NCBI GenBank assembly: GCA_947259925.1
Contig: CAMYOG010000008.1
Location: 99,900 to 163,899, forward strand
Direction of reading: 5' to 3'
DNA from: Thermoanaerobaculia bacterium
Lineage (GTDB): Bacteria; Acidobacteriota; Thermoanaerobaculia; Multivoradales; JAHEKO01
Length of the DNA stretch: 64,000 nucleotides
A program made the position numbers and the translations under genes. The notes beneath the pieces were generated by a model. The model did no database searches. It was not told the origin of the DNA and saw nothing but the letters and a program-made list of their open reading frames with translations. Below are positions 20,323 through 30,924 of the stretch, one piece after another (within the stretch, counting starts at the first letter, position 1; each line of letters begins with the position of its first letter).

Positions 20323-21357
20323 TTGAAGCGAATCGAGATCTACTCGAAGTGCGGATTGCTGCCGCTCGCGATCGTCGGCCTGCTGACGGCCTGCTCGGAG
20401 CGGCCGGGCGAAGGCGAGGAGGGGATGGCCGAGTCCGGACCGGTGGTCGTCTACTCGGGCCGGAACGAGTCGCTGATCGGACCTCTCCTCGAACGGTTCG
20501 AAGCCGCGAGCGATCGCGAGGTACAGGTTCGCTACGGCGAGACCGCCGAGCTCGCCGCGACCCTGCTCGAGGAGGGCGCCAACAGCCCGGCCGATCTCTT
20601 CATCTCCCAGGACGCCGCGGCGCTCGGCGCGGTCGCCGGCGCCGGACTTCTCAGACCCCTGCCGGCGGCGACCCTCGATCGGGTGCCGGAGCGTTTCCGC
20701 TCGCCCGGCGGGAGCTGGGTCGGACTCTCCGGTCGCGCGCGCTCGGTCGTCTACAACACCGGGCTGATCGCCGAGGACGATGTCCCACGGAGCCTGGAGG
20801 CGGTGACCGATCCGCGCTATCGGGGTCGGTTCGGCATCGCGCCGGCGAACGGCTCGTTGCAGGCGCACCTGGCGGTCTACGGCGTCGTCGCGGGGGAGGA
20901 GGCGTTGAGCGAGCTCCTGGCGGGAATCGTCGCCAACGAGCCGGCGACCTATCCCAAGAACAGCGCCATCGTGCAGGCGGTGATCGCCGGCGAGGTGGAG
21001 TGGGGCCTGGTCAACCACTACTACCTGCTCCGAGCACTCTCCGAGGATCCCGACGCGCCGGCGAAGAACCTCTTCATGAACGAGGGCGAGGCGTCCGGCT
21101 TCGTCAACCTGGCGGGTGCCGGCCTGGTGTCGGAATCGACCGGCGGACTCGCGCTGCTCGACTTCCTGCTCAGCGACGAAGCCCAGCTCTACTTCGCCCA
21201 GGAGACCTACGAGTACCCGCTCGTGGCCGGGGTGGAGGCCGCGGCGAGCCTGTTGCCGCTCGCCGATCTCGCCACCCCCGAGGTCGACTTCGCACAGGTC
21301 TCCGCGGCGCTCGAGCCGACGCTGATGGCGATCAACTCGAGCGGTCTGATGCGGTGA
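20323..21357 (+). CDS. Ferric iron ABC transporter substrate-binding lipoprotein
   Basis: The start is TTG 20323, supported by AAGGAG (20308-20313) 9 nt upstream. The 344-residue product opens with a lipoprotein signal, LPLAIVGLLTAC, with Cys as the lipidated residue. The mature part follows the FbpA/FutA/AfuA pattern: VVVYSGRNESLIGPLLERF, LFISQDAAALGAVAGAG, FRSPGGSWVGLSGRARSVVY, then EVEWGLVNHYYLLRALSEDP, which carries the conserved Tyr pair used to hold Fe3+. It delivers periplasmic ferric iron to the permease encoded next. Anchoring as a lipoprotein is less usual for Gram-negative FbpA but occurs. Its stop overlaps the next start (GTGA). Confidence 0.93.
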   Translation: MKRIEIYSKCGLLPLAIVGLLTACSERPGEGEEGMAESGPVVVYSGRNESLIGPLLERFEAASDREVQVRYGETAELAATLLEEGANSPADLFISQDAAALGAVAGAGLLRPLPAATLDRVPERFRSPGGSWVGLSGRARSVVYNTGLIAEDDVPRSLEAVTDPRYRGRFGIAPANGSLQAHLAVYGVVAGEEALSELLAGIVANEPATYPKNSAIVQAVIAGEVEWGLVNHYYLLRALSEDPDAPAKNLFMNEGEASGFVNLAGAGLVSESTGGLALLDFLLSDEAQLYFAQETYEYPLVAGVEAAASLLPLADLATPEVDFAQVSAALEPTLMAINSSGLMR

Positions 21358-23012
21358 GCGCGCCGCCGATCTCGGTCGGTAGCGCGAGAGCGCTGGTCTG
21401 GCCGCTGCGGGACCGGCCGCGCTTCTCGCCCCTGCTCGCCGGGGTGGCCCTGGCGACCGCCGCGACGGCGAACGCGCCGCTCGCCTACATCGTCATCCGC
21501 GCTCTCGGCGCCGGCCCGGAGCGCCTCTGGGCGTCGATCGGCACGCCGCTGACGGTCGGGCTCCTGGCCCGCACGCTCGCCCTGGTGGGCGGAGTCGTCG
21601 CTCTGGCGGTCGCCATCGCGCTGCCGCTGGCCTGGGTGGTCGTCCGGACCGACCTGCCGGCTCGCCGCGCCTGGGCCGTGCTCGGTGCGCTGCCGCTGGT
21701 CTTCCCGTCCTATGTCGCGGCGCTCGCGCTGGTGGCGACGCTCGGCCCGCGCGGCTACGTCTCGCTCTGGATCGAGGCCTGGACGCCGATCCGGATCGGT
21801 GGCCTGGTCTACGGCTACACCGGCGCACTCCTGGCGCTCGCCCTGTTCACCTACCCGTACATCTTCCTGCTGCTGGTAGCTGCACTCAGGGACCTCGATC
21901 CCGCTTACGAGGAGAGCTCCCGGAGCCTCGGCGCCGGCCGCTGGCGGACGTTCTTCGGAGTCGTCCTACCGCAGCTGCGGCCCGCCCTCTACGGCGGCTC
22001 CTTGCTGGTCGCGCTCTACACGGTGTCCGATTTCGGCGCGGTCTCGATCCTGCGCTTCAACACCTTCACCCTGGCGATCTACAACGCCTACCGGGCGCTC
22101 TTCGACAGATCGGTAGCCGCGGCCCTGTCGCTGGTCCTGATCGTCCTCGCCGTCGGCCTGATCGCCGGCGAGGGCCTGCTCGCACGCCGGCTGCCGCCGC
22201 ATCGGCTGCGCGCCAGTCGGATGCCGTCCCGGGCTCGACTCGGGGCGTGGAAGTGGCCCGTGATCCTCTTTCTGGGAGCCCTGGCCGTGGTGAACCTGGT
22301 TCTGCCGCTGGGCGTACTGGTCTTCTGGGGCGCCAGAGCCGTCGAGCTCGGGCACCCGCTCGGCTCGGTCTGGCAGCCCGCGGTCGGATCGTTGGGCGTC
22401 GCGCTCGTGGCCGCCCTGGTCACGGTCGGCCTGTCGATTCCGATCGTGATCTGGGCGGTCCGCCATCCGAGTAGACTGTCGCGCGCCGTCGAGCGGATCT
22501 CGCGCGCCGGCTTCGCTCTGCCGGGCATCGTCATCGCCCTGGCCCTGGTCTTCTTCGTGACCCGCTACCTGCTGCCGCTCTACCAGACCCTGGCGCTCCT
22601 GATCGTCGCCTACGTCATCCGATTCCTGCCCGAAGCGCTCGCGGCGACGCAGGCCGCGGTGGCGAGCGTGTCGCGCCGATTCGAGGAGGCGGCCCGGAGT
22701 CTGGGTCAGAGCCAGCTGGGGACCCTGCGCACGATGACGCTGCCGCTGGTGCGGCCAGGTCTTCTCGCCGGCGCCGGCTTGGTCTTCCTGACCACCATGA
22801 AGGAGCTGCCGGCGACGCTGGTGCTGCGCCCGACCGGTTTCGAGACGCTGGCCACCCGCATCTGGAGCTCCGCGGCGGAGGGGATCTACTCGCAGGCGGC
22901 CCTGCCCGGTCTGGTCCTGGTCGCAGTCGCCCTGCCGCCGACCTACCTGTTGGTCATCCGTCCCGCGCTCGAAGATCGCGACGGCACCACGAGCCGTGGA
23001 GGGGATCGGTGA
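21354..23012 (+). CDS. Ferric iron ABC transporter permease (fused two-domain)
   Basis: The true start is GTG 21354, overlapping the preceding stop by 4 nt, giving 552 residues; a much longer open frame upstream is an off-frame artefact of the binding-protein gene. There are about 12 membrane helices arranged as two homologous halves. Each half has an EAA loop that docks onto the ATPase: EESSRSLGAGRWRTFFGVVL near residue 184 and EEAARSLGQSQLGTLRTMTL near 444. The duplicated layout is characteristic of FbpB/FutB/SfuB ferric permeases. The end overlaps the ATPase start, again as GTGA. Confidence 0.93.
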   Translation: MSAPPISVGSARALVWPLRDRPRFSPLLAGVALATAATANAPLAYIVIRALGAGPERLWASIGTPLTVGLLARTLALVGGVVALAVAIALPLAWVVVRTDLPARRAWAVLGALPLVFPSYVAALALVATLGPRGYVSLWIEAWTPIRIGGLVYGYTGALLALALFTYPYIFLLLVAALRDLDPAYEESSRSLGAGRWRTFFGVVLPQLRPALYGGSLLVALYTVSDFGAVSILRFNTFTLAIYNAYRALFDRSVAAALSLVLIVLAVGLIAGEGLLARRLPPHRLRASRMPSRARLGAWKWPVILFLGALAVVNLVLPLGVLVFWGARAVELGHPLGSVWQPAVGSLGVALVAALVTVGLSIPIVIWAVRHPSRLSRAVERISRAGFALPGIVIALALVFFVTRYLLPLYQTLALLIVAYVIRFLPEALAATQAAVASVSRRFEEAARSLGQSQLGTLRTMTLPLVRPGLLAGAGLVFLTTMKELPATLVLRPTGFETLATRIWSSAAEGIYSQAALPGLVLVAVALPPTYLLVIRPALEDRDGTTSRGGDR

Positions 23013-24040
23013 TCGGGAGTCCGCCGAAAGCGATCGACGTCGCCGGCCTGGTGGTCTACCGGGGCGACTCGCTGGCGGTCGACGGTGTCGACCTGGAGAT
23101 CGAGCCGGGGATCATCACCAGCATCGTTGGGCCGAGCGGTTGCGGCAAGACCAGTCTGCTGAGGGCGATCGCCGGCTTCGAGAGACCCGCGGCCGGATCG
23201 ATCGCGATCGATGGCGAGTCCGTCGTCGGGCCCGATCGGTGGGTGCCGCCCGAGCGGCGCCGAGTCGGCATGGTGTTCCAGGAGGGGGCGCTCTTCCCCC
23301 ACCTCTCGGTGGCCGAGAACGTCCGCTACGGCATCCGCGGTGGGCCGGAGTCGCGCGTGGCGGAGGTGCTCGGGCTGGTGGGACTGGCTGAGCTCGGCCA
23401 CCGGATGCCGCACGAGCTCTCGGGCGGACAGCAGCAGCGCGTCGCCGTCGCGCGAGCGTTGGCGCCGTCGCCGCGGGTCATCCTGTTGGACGAGCCGTTC
23501 GTCAATCTCGACGCCACCCTGCGCGAGCGCGTACGCGAGGACGTCCGGCAGATCCTCGATCGTGCCGGCATCACGACGGTGCTGGTGACCCACGACCAGG
23601 AAGAGGCGTTGAGTGTCGCGCGTCGGGTCGCGGTCATGGACGCCGGCCGCATCCTTCAGGTAGACGCTCCGGAAGACATCTACCTGCGACCCGAGAGCGC
23701 GCGGGTCGCTGAGTTCATCGGCGACGGCCAGCTGGTTCCGTGCACCGTCGAAGGCGGCACGTTCGTCTCCGCGTTCGGCACCGGCAGCTGCGAGGGCACG
23801 GACGGCGACGGCCGTCTCTTCCTCCGTCCGGAGGATCTCGAGCAGCTCTCGGAGGGACGGGATGGGGGCGTTCCGGCGACGATCGTCGGCCGCCGCTTCT
23901 ACGGCCACGACGTTCTCGACCGCGTCCGACTCGACTCCGGCGAGGAGATCGAGGTGAGGTGCCTCTCGTCGACCGTGCTGCCGGTCGAAAGTGTGGTCCG
24001 AATCGCGCTCCGCCGACGACTCTACCGCGTCTTTTCTTGA
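23009..24040 (+). CDS. Ferric iron ABC transporter ATP-binding protein
   Basis: A 343-residue ATPase from GTG 23009. Walker A is GPSGCGKTS (41-49), the Q-loop is in VGMVFQEGALFPHLSVAENV, the signature is LSGGQQQRVAVARAL, Walker B is VILLDEPFVNLD, and the switch His is in TVLVTHDQEEALSVARRVAV. A C-terminal TOBE-like region (~240-340, LFLRPEDLEQLSEG ... VIRIALRRRLYRVF) matches FbpC-type subunits, which sometimes sense iron or phosphate state. It drives the permease encoded immediately upstream. Last gene of the fur operon; a 613-bp gap follows. Confidence 0.95.
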   Translation: MIGSPPKAIDVAGLVVYRGDSLAVDGVDLEIEPGIITSIVGPSGCGKTSLLRAIAGFERPAAGSIAIDGESVVGPDRWVPPERRRVGMVFQEGALFPHLSVAENVRYGIRGGPESRVAEVLGLVGLAELGHRMPHELSGGQQQRVAVARALAPSPRVILLDEPFVNLDATLRERVREDVRQILDRAGITTVLVTHDQEEALSVARRVAVMDAGRILQVDAPEDIYLRPESARVAEFIGDGQLVPCTVEGGTFVSAFGTGSCEGTDGDGRLFLRPEDLEQLSEGRDGGVPATIVGRRFYGHDVLDRVRLDSGEEIEVRCLSSTVLPVESVVRIALRRRLYRVFS

Positions 24041-24249
24041 ACTCTCTCTAACCCTCTGAGGGGGCTCGTTTTCCGCGTTTCGAGACGGCTTACGAGCGGC
24101 CTCCGATAGAGCCCTTTCAAAGCCATCGCGCGCCGCTATGCGGCAAGATTCTTGACGCACCGCGGCATTTTTAACTATGCATGAACATTGAGTTTTTCCC
24201 TCCGGCCGCCCCGCAGGCGTCGGCGGAGAGCCCCCGAACCGTATGAAAC
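24041..24249. other. Intergenic stretch downstream of the iron operon
   Basis: No gene is visible. Just after the stop there is a small CCCT-CTG-AGGG hairpin followed by GCTCGTTTT, a weak candidate terminator for the iron operon, and then a CTCG/CGAG pair. Near 24200-24229 a GC-rich stem (CTCCG ... CGGAG) is present without a T-run. Base composition here is less GC-rich than in the surrounding genes, fitting a regulatory region. Confidence 0.4.
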
Positions 24250-24298
24250 CACATCATCTTGTGGATTGCTTGACATGGGGGTCAACATCTTGTACTTT
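24250..24298 (+). promoter_or_regulatory. nrdAB promoter with two NrdR-box-like sites
   Basis: Box 1 CACATCATCTTGTG (24250-24263) fits 11 of 14 positions of the NrdR consensus CACWATATWTWGTG. Box 2 GTCAACATCTTGTA (24281-24294) fits 9 of 14, and both share ATCTTGT in register. Their spacing is exactly 31 bp, about three helical turns, as is typical for paired NrdR boxes. Between and over them lies a promoter: TTGACA (24270-24275), 17 bp, then TACTTT (24293-24298) in a TGT-extended context. NrdR binding would occlude the -10. Consensus knowledge is from the family; function here is inferred. Confidence 0.65.
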
Positions 24299-24653
24299 CT
24301 CCCGGCCTCACGACATGCCCAGCGGGTAGCCGCAGCGAGACATTCGCGGCGATCAAGGGCAATCGGATCACGGCCCGAAACGGCACTGAGTCCAAGGCTT
24401 GTGGCGGGGAGCGGGAGCCGGCTTGAAAAGAGGTCGCCGGCTGAGGGGGAAGCTGCACGTCGAGTGTCGAGGTACGGCCAATGGGTTCTTCTGAGATGGT
24501 GCGGCCCGGTAGCTTCAAACGACTTCAACAGACCCAGGATCGGAGTACCCCAAGCCCGCAGGGCTCATGTCGCCTCGCCGTGGCGACGGGGCGCATCGCC
24601 GGCTCGCGCCGTGAGCCAACCGTTGAATTGCGTGCAGCACGTAAAGGTGCCGA
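24299..24653 (+). other. Long nrdA 5' leader with stable hairpin, no known riboswitch seen
   Basis: If transcription starts near 24305, about 350 nt precede the nrdA ATG. The leader contains a clear stem AGCCGGC (24415-24421 region) / GCCGGCT around a 13-nt loop, and several purine-rich runs. I looked for the cobalamin riboswitch B12 box and other familiar ligands and did not find them. No coding frame is convincing. It may be a structured regulatory leader or simply a long untranslated region. Confidence 0.4.
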
Positions 24654-27467
<2,814 letters not shown>

Positions 27468-27487
27468 AGGCCGGAGAGAGCAGACAG

Positions 27488-28483
27488 ATGCCGATCATCA
27501 ACAACTCGAAGACCGACCCGAACAAGATCCTGCCGATCCAGTACCCGTGGGCACGCGAGTACTACAAGTCCGGAGTGGCCAACAACTGGACGCCCGAGGA
27601 GGTGTCGATGCAGAAGGACGTGGAGCAGTGGAAGGCTCCCGGCTTTCTGACCGGCACCGAGCGCCGGCTGATCCTCTGGAACCTGGGCTTCTTCTCGACC
27701 GCCGAGTCGCTGACCGCCAACAACATCGTGCTCGCGGTCTACAACCACGTGACCAATCCCGAGTCGCGCCAGTACCTCCTGCGGCAGGGCTTCGAGGAGG
27801 CGATCCACACCGACACCTTCATCTACAGCTGCGACTCGCTCGGCCTCGACCCGGACGAGATCTACAACATGTACAAGACGATCCCGTCGATCGAGGAGAA
27901 GGACGACTTCGTCGTCGACCTGACCAAGACCGTCTTCGATCCCAACTTCACGACTGAAGGCGAGGAGAACATCCGTCGCTTCGTGCGCGACCTGATCGGC
28001 TACTACGTGATCATGGAGGGAATCTTCTTCTACGCCGGCTTCGCCATGATGCTGGCGCTCAAGCGGCAGGGGAAGATGGTCGGGATCGGCGAACAGTTCG
28101 AGTACATCATGCGCGACGAGAGCCTCCACCTGGCGTTCGGCTGCGACCTGATCAAGACGATCCGCGACGAGAACCCCGAGATCTGGACCCAGGAGTTCCA
28201 GAACGAGATCGTCAGCCTGGTGCGCAAGTCGGTCGAGCTCGAGAAGCGCTACGCCCACGACGCCTGTCCCGAGGGGCTGCTGGGCATCAACGCCGACAAG
28301 TTCAGTCAGTACGTCGAGTACGTCGCCGACCGGCGGCTCGAGCGCCTCGACCTGCCGAAGATCTTCCGGCGCGAGAACCCGTTCCCCTGGATGTCGCAGG
28401 CGACCGACCTGGCCAAGGAAAAGAACTTCTTCGAGACCCGGGTCACCGAGTACCAGACCGGCGGCGTGCTGACCTGGGACTGA
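27488..28483 (+). CDS. nrdB: Ribonucleotide reductase small subunit, subclass Ic (R2c)-like
   Basis: The ATG at 27488 with GGAGAG upstream gives 331 residues. Metal ligands can be aligned by spacing to E. coli R2: E73 (E. coli D84), E104 (E115), H107 (H118), E177 (E204), E211 (E238) and H214 (H241), with spacings 31, 3, 34 and 3 identical. The residue four after H107, which carries the tyrosyl radical in class Ia, is F111 (motif EEAIHTDTFIY). Glu at the first ligand plus Phe at the radical site is the combination known from Chlamydia trachomatis R2c, which uses a Mn(IV)/Fe(III) cofactor instead of a tyrosyl radical. Cofactor identity here is therefore inferred. Co-transcribed with nrdA. Confidence 0.95.
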   Translation: MPIINNSKTDPNKILPIQYPWAREYYKSGVANNWTPEEVSMQKDVEQWKAPGFLTGTERRLILWNLGFFSTAESLTANNIVLAVYNHVTNPESRQYLLRQGFEEAIHTDTFIYSCDSLGLDPDEIYNMYKTIPSIEEKDDFVVDLTKTVFDPNFTTEGEENIRRFVRDLIGYYVIMEGIFFYAGFAMMLALKRQGKMVGIGEQFEYIMRDESLHLAFGCDLIKTIRDENPEIWTQEFQNEIVSLVRKSVELEKRYAHDACPEGLLGINADKFSQYVEYVADRRLERLDLPKIFRRENPFPWMSQATDLAKEKNFFETRVTEYQTGGVLTWD

Positions 28484-28591
28484 GCGGCACGCGGCTCCTT
28501 CGAGCCGACTGTTGCCGAGTCCCTAGTCGTGCGAACGGTGACGGCGTTAGGGTCTGAGCGTTCCGGTCCGATGGGACCGGTCGCCGGCTCC

Positions 28592-29044
28592 ATGAAGATC
28601 TACTACGACGCCGCGTTCCGATCGGCCGCTTTCGATCCGACCCTCGCCCTGGGAGAGAGCCTTCCCGGGCGGGAGCTGGCCCACGACCTTGGCCGGGCGC
28701 TCGAGGAGATCGGCCAAGCCGTACGCGAGGTCTCGCTCGACGAGCCCTTCTGGGTGATCCGGGTACCGACCGAGCCGCGCGAGATCGGCATTCTGGTGTA
28801 CCTCTATGTGCCGGCCGAGGAGGGGACGGAGCCGGTCTGGGCGGTCTCGGTCCCCTCGACGATCGGTTGGCTCGGTCGGCTCCTCGGCAAGACTGAGGCC
28901 GATTCCATAGTCGCTCTGTTGCGCGACCTCGATACTGTCTTGAGGCGCGATGACCGTCTGCGCGACATCCGGTGGTTCAGGGAGCTGCCGATCGATCCGT
29001 ACGAGGCCGGTGACTACTCCGGGTCTCCGGTGGTTGTCGGCTGA
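28592..29044 (+). CDS. Hypothetical protein, 150 residues
   Basis: Start uncertain: ATG 28592 begins with a plausible beta strand (MKIYYDAAF), while ATG 28571 or GTG 28529 are possible; none has a clear ribosome site. The protein is soluble and alpha/beta with WVIRVPTEPREIGILVYLYV, VWAVSVPSTIGWLGRLLG and a C-terminal DIRWFRELPIDPY. I recognise no family or active site. It lies 15 bp upstream of a small membrane-protein gene and they probably form a pair. Confidence 0.6.
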   Translation: MKIYYDAAFRSAAFDPTLALGESLPGRELAHDLGRALEEIGQAVREVSLDEPFWVIRVPTEPREIGILVYLYVPAEEGTEPVWAVSVPSTIGWLGRLLGKTEADSIVALLRDLDTVLRRDDRLRDIRWFRELPIDPYEAGDYSGSPVVVG

Positions 29045-29059
29045 GACGGGAGAACGAGT

Positions 29060-29461
29060 GTGAGTGCCGCGACCGAGCCCGACTCGGTGCGGGTGTGGGA
29101 CACCTACGAGGGGTTCGTCACCTGGTACTCGGAACGGGTGCTGCCGGTCGCCTGGATCGGGCTCTGCGGACTCGGCATCACCTCACACGCGTTCATCGAG
29201 GACGAAGGTCTGGCCGATCGGGTCTTCCAGGCGTCGGGTCATGGCGCGCTCCTGTTCCTGGCAGCCTGGATGCTCCTGACCGGCACCGGCCTACTCTGGG
29301 GGGTCCCGGTCAGCTACATCAGGGACAAGGCTCCCAGAAACCTCCCGGCGGTTCTCTGGCTGGCTCTCCTCCTGACCACCGGCCTGACCTTCGCAGCCAT
29401 GGGCTTCGTCTTGGCCCGCGGCAATTGGCACAGGCTGCTGCACGTGCTCCAGACCGGGTAG
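29060..29461 (+). CDS. Small membrane protein of unknown function
   Basis: A 133-residue protein from GTG 29060 (GGGAG site 8 nt upstream). It has three hydrophobic segments, VLPVAWIGLCGLGITSHAFI, GALLFLAAWMLLTGTGLLWG and AVLWLALLLTTGLTFAAMGF, with a charged loop IRDKAPRN. I recognise no family. It follows the preceding soluble hypothetical gene by 15 bp and converges on the glycosyltransferase gene. Confidence 0.65.
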   Translation: MSAATEPDSVRVWDTYEGFVTWYSERVLPVAWIGLCGLGITSHAFIEDEGLADRVFQASGHGALLFLAAWMLLTGTGLLWGVPVSYIRDKAPRNLPAVLWLALLLTTGLTFAAMGFVLARGNWHRLLHVLQTG

Positions 29462-29476
29462 CGGCTTGGAGCTGTG

Positions 29477-30907
29477 CTAGGGCAGCGACCGGGACGGCTC
29501 CGTCCCGAAAACGCGCACGTCTCGGCCTCGTCCCCAGCGAAACTCGCGGACTTCCGAAAAGCCCAGCCGTTCGAGAGTGAGCTCGAGCTCGGGCGCCCCG
29601 ACGAGGTGATCGGAGTAGAGAGCCACACGATCGCAGCCGGGAGCCAGTCGCTCGATCTCAGCGACCGAGGGTTCCAGCGGAAGGGCGCGAACCTCGACGC
29701 CCGGTCGGAAGAACAAGAGGTCGCCGTAGGCCCAGAACTGGGCCAGAGCGACGCACTCGACTTCGGGATCGGCCGCCATGAAGCGAGCCGCCTCGACCGC
29801 CGCCATCGATTTCTTCTGCAGAAAGCTCAAGCCGCCGAGTGAGAGCACCGCCGAGACGATCACCAGGACCGCCGTCGTCCGGCGACGCCCCTTCTGCCAC
29901 CAGAGTCGGGCGCCGTAGGCGGCGGCGAGGCTGACGAAGGGAATCACGGCGTGCAGATAACGGAGTCCCTTGAGGCGAACGCCCGAGAGGAGCAGCAACG
30001 GCAGCAGGCCGAGGACCAGTGCCCGTCGTCCCTTCGAGCATCGCGCGGCGACTGCCAGCAGCGGCAGCAGAGTGACCGGAAGCCACTTTGGCAACCGCCA
30101 TCCGTACCAGAACCACGGCTGAACGGCTCTCGGTGCGGGTGTCTTGCCCCGAACCAGGACGTAGTCGACCAGCTCCAAGAGGCTGCTGAACGGCTTGCTC
30201 CAGGTGATCCAGTCGTACACTCCGAGGGTCAATAGAGTCGTCAGAACGAAGCCCGAGCCCAACCAGAAGAGCTCGCGTCCGCGGGCCGCCCAGGACCGCT
30301 CCCGCCAGACCAGCCAGGCGATCAGAGGAAGCACAATCACGCCCTCACTGGAGCGGAAGGTGAACGCCAGCGCGGCGAGCGCACCTGCCGCGGCGCACCG
30401 CCAGAACCGCCGCCCTGAGCCACCGAGCAACCAGAGGGCGAGAAGGAGACAGGTCGTCGTAGCGGTGCGCGGATAGACCGTGCTCCCGTACCCGAGCGGT
30501 ATCCAGTGGAGAGCGTAGAGGGTCGCCGCGAGGAGCGCGGTCTGCCAGTCGTCGAACCACTGGCGACCGATGGCGAACACCAGAGCTACGTTGAGCGACG
30601 CCAGAGCCACGAACGGCAGGCTCGCCAGCCAGAGCAAAGTCGACGTCTCCGTGATTCCGAGCGCGGACGCGACGCCGAGGACCGGCGCCACCAGCAGATC
30701 CGACAGTAGGAGACTCCGGATCGGCAGTGGCGTGTACTCGAGGTCGAGAGCCCGTCGAAAGCCCTCCTCGAGGATCTCGACGTCATCGCCTGAGCTGAAC
30801 CCGAAGTATCGGAACCCCAGGCCGAGCCGCGCGACGGTGGTGACGAGGATCAGGCCGGCGAGTGCCAGATGAGACCGTAGATGGTCCTCGCGCTGTCTGT
30901 GGAACAC
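29477..30907 (-). CDS. GT-C-like membrane glycosyltransferase (ArnT/PMT-like)
   Basis: From GTG 30907, 17 bp past the nucleoside hydrolase stop, the product has 476 residues. A far longer open frame upstream is an off-frame reading of the hydrolase and is rejected. The first helix (LALAGLILVTTVARLGLGFR) leads to FGFSSGDDVEILEEGFRRAL, where the paired acidic residues in the first periplasmic loop match the GT-C catalytic site that uses lipid-phosphate sugars. About 9-10 helices follow, then a soluble C-terminal domain of ~110 residues (VECVALAQFWAYGDLLFFRP ... LELTLERLGFSEVREF). It probably transfers a sugar to a cell-envelope acceptor; donor and acceptor are unknown. Confidence 0.75.
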   Translation of the reverse strand: MFHRQREDHLRSHLALAGLILVTTVARLGLGFRYFGFSSGDDVEILEEGFRRALDLEYTPLPIRSLLLSDLLVAPVLGVASALGITETSTLLWLASLPFVALASLNVALVFAIGRQWFDDWQTALLAATLYALHWIPLGYGSTVYPRTATTTCLLLALWLLGGSGRRFWRCAAAGALAALAFTFRSSEGVIVLPLIAWLVWRERSWAARGRELFWLGSGFVLTTLLTLGVYDWITWSKPFSSLLELVDYVLVRGKTPAPRAVQPWFWYGWRLPKWLPVTLLPLLAVAARCSKGRRALVLGLLPLLLLSGVRLKGLRYLHAVIPFVSLAAAYGARLWWQKGRRRTTAVLVIVSAVLSLGGLSFLQKKSMAAVEAARFMAADPEVECVALAQFWAYGDLLFFRPGVEVRALPLEPSVAEIERLAPGCDRVALYSDHLVGAPELELTLERLGFSEVREFRWGRGRDVRVFGTEPSRSLP

Positions 30908-30924
30908 GTCTTCGTCCGGACTGG

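Noticed and set aside
20349..21353. N-terminal extension of the iron permease
   Set aside because: Reads the binding-protein gene in the wrong frame; GTG 21354 with the 4-nt overlap is the natural start.
24299..24653. Cobalamin riboswitch upstream of nrdA
   Set aside because: No B12 box or characteristic core was found, and the reductase is class I, which does not use cobalamin.
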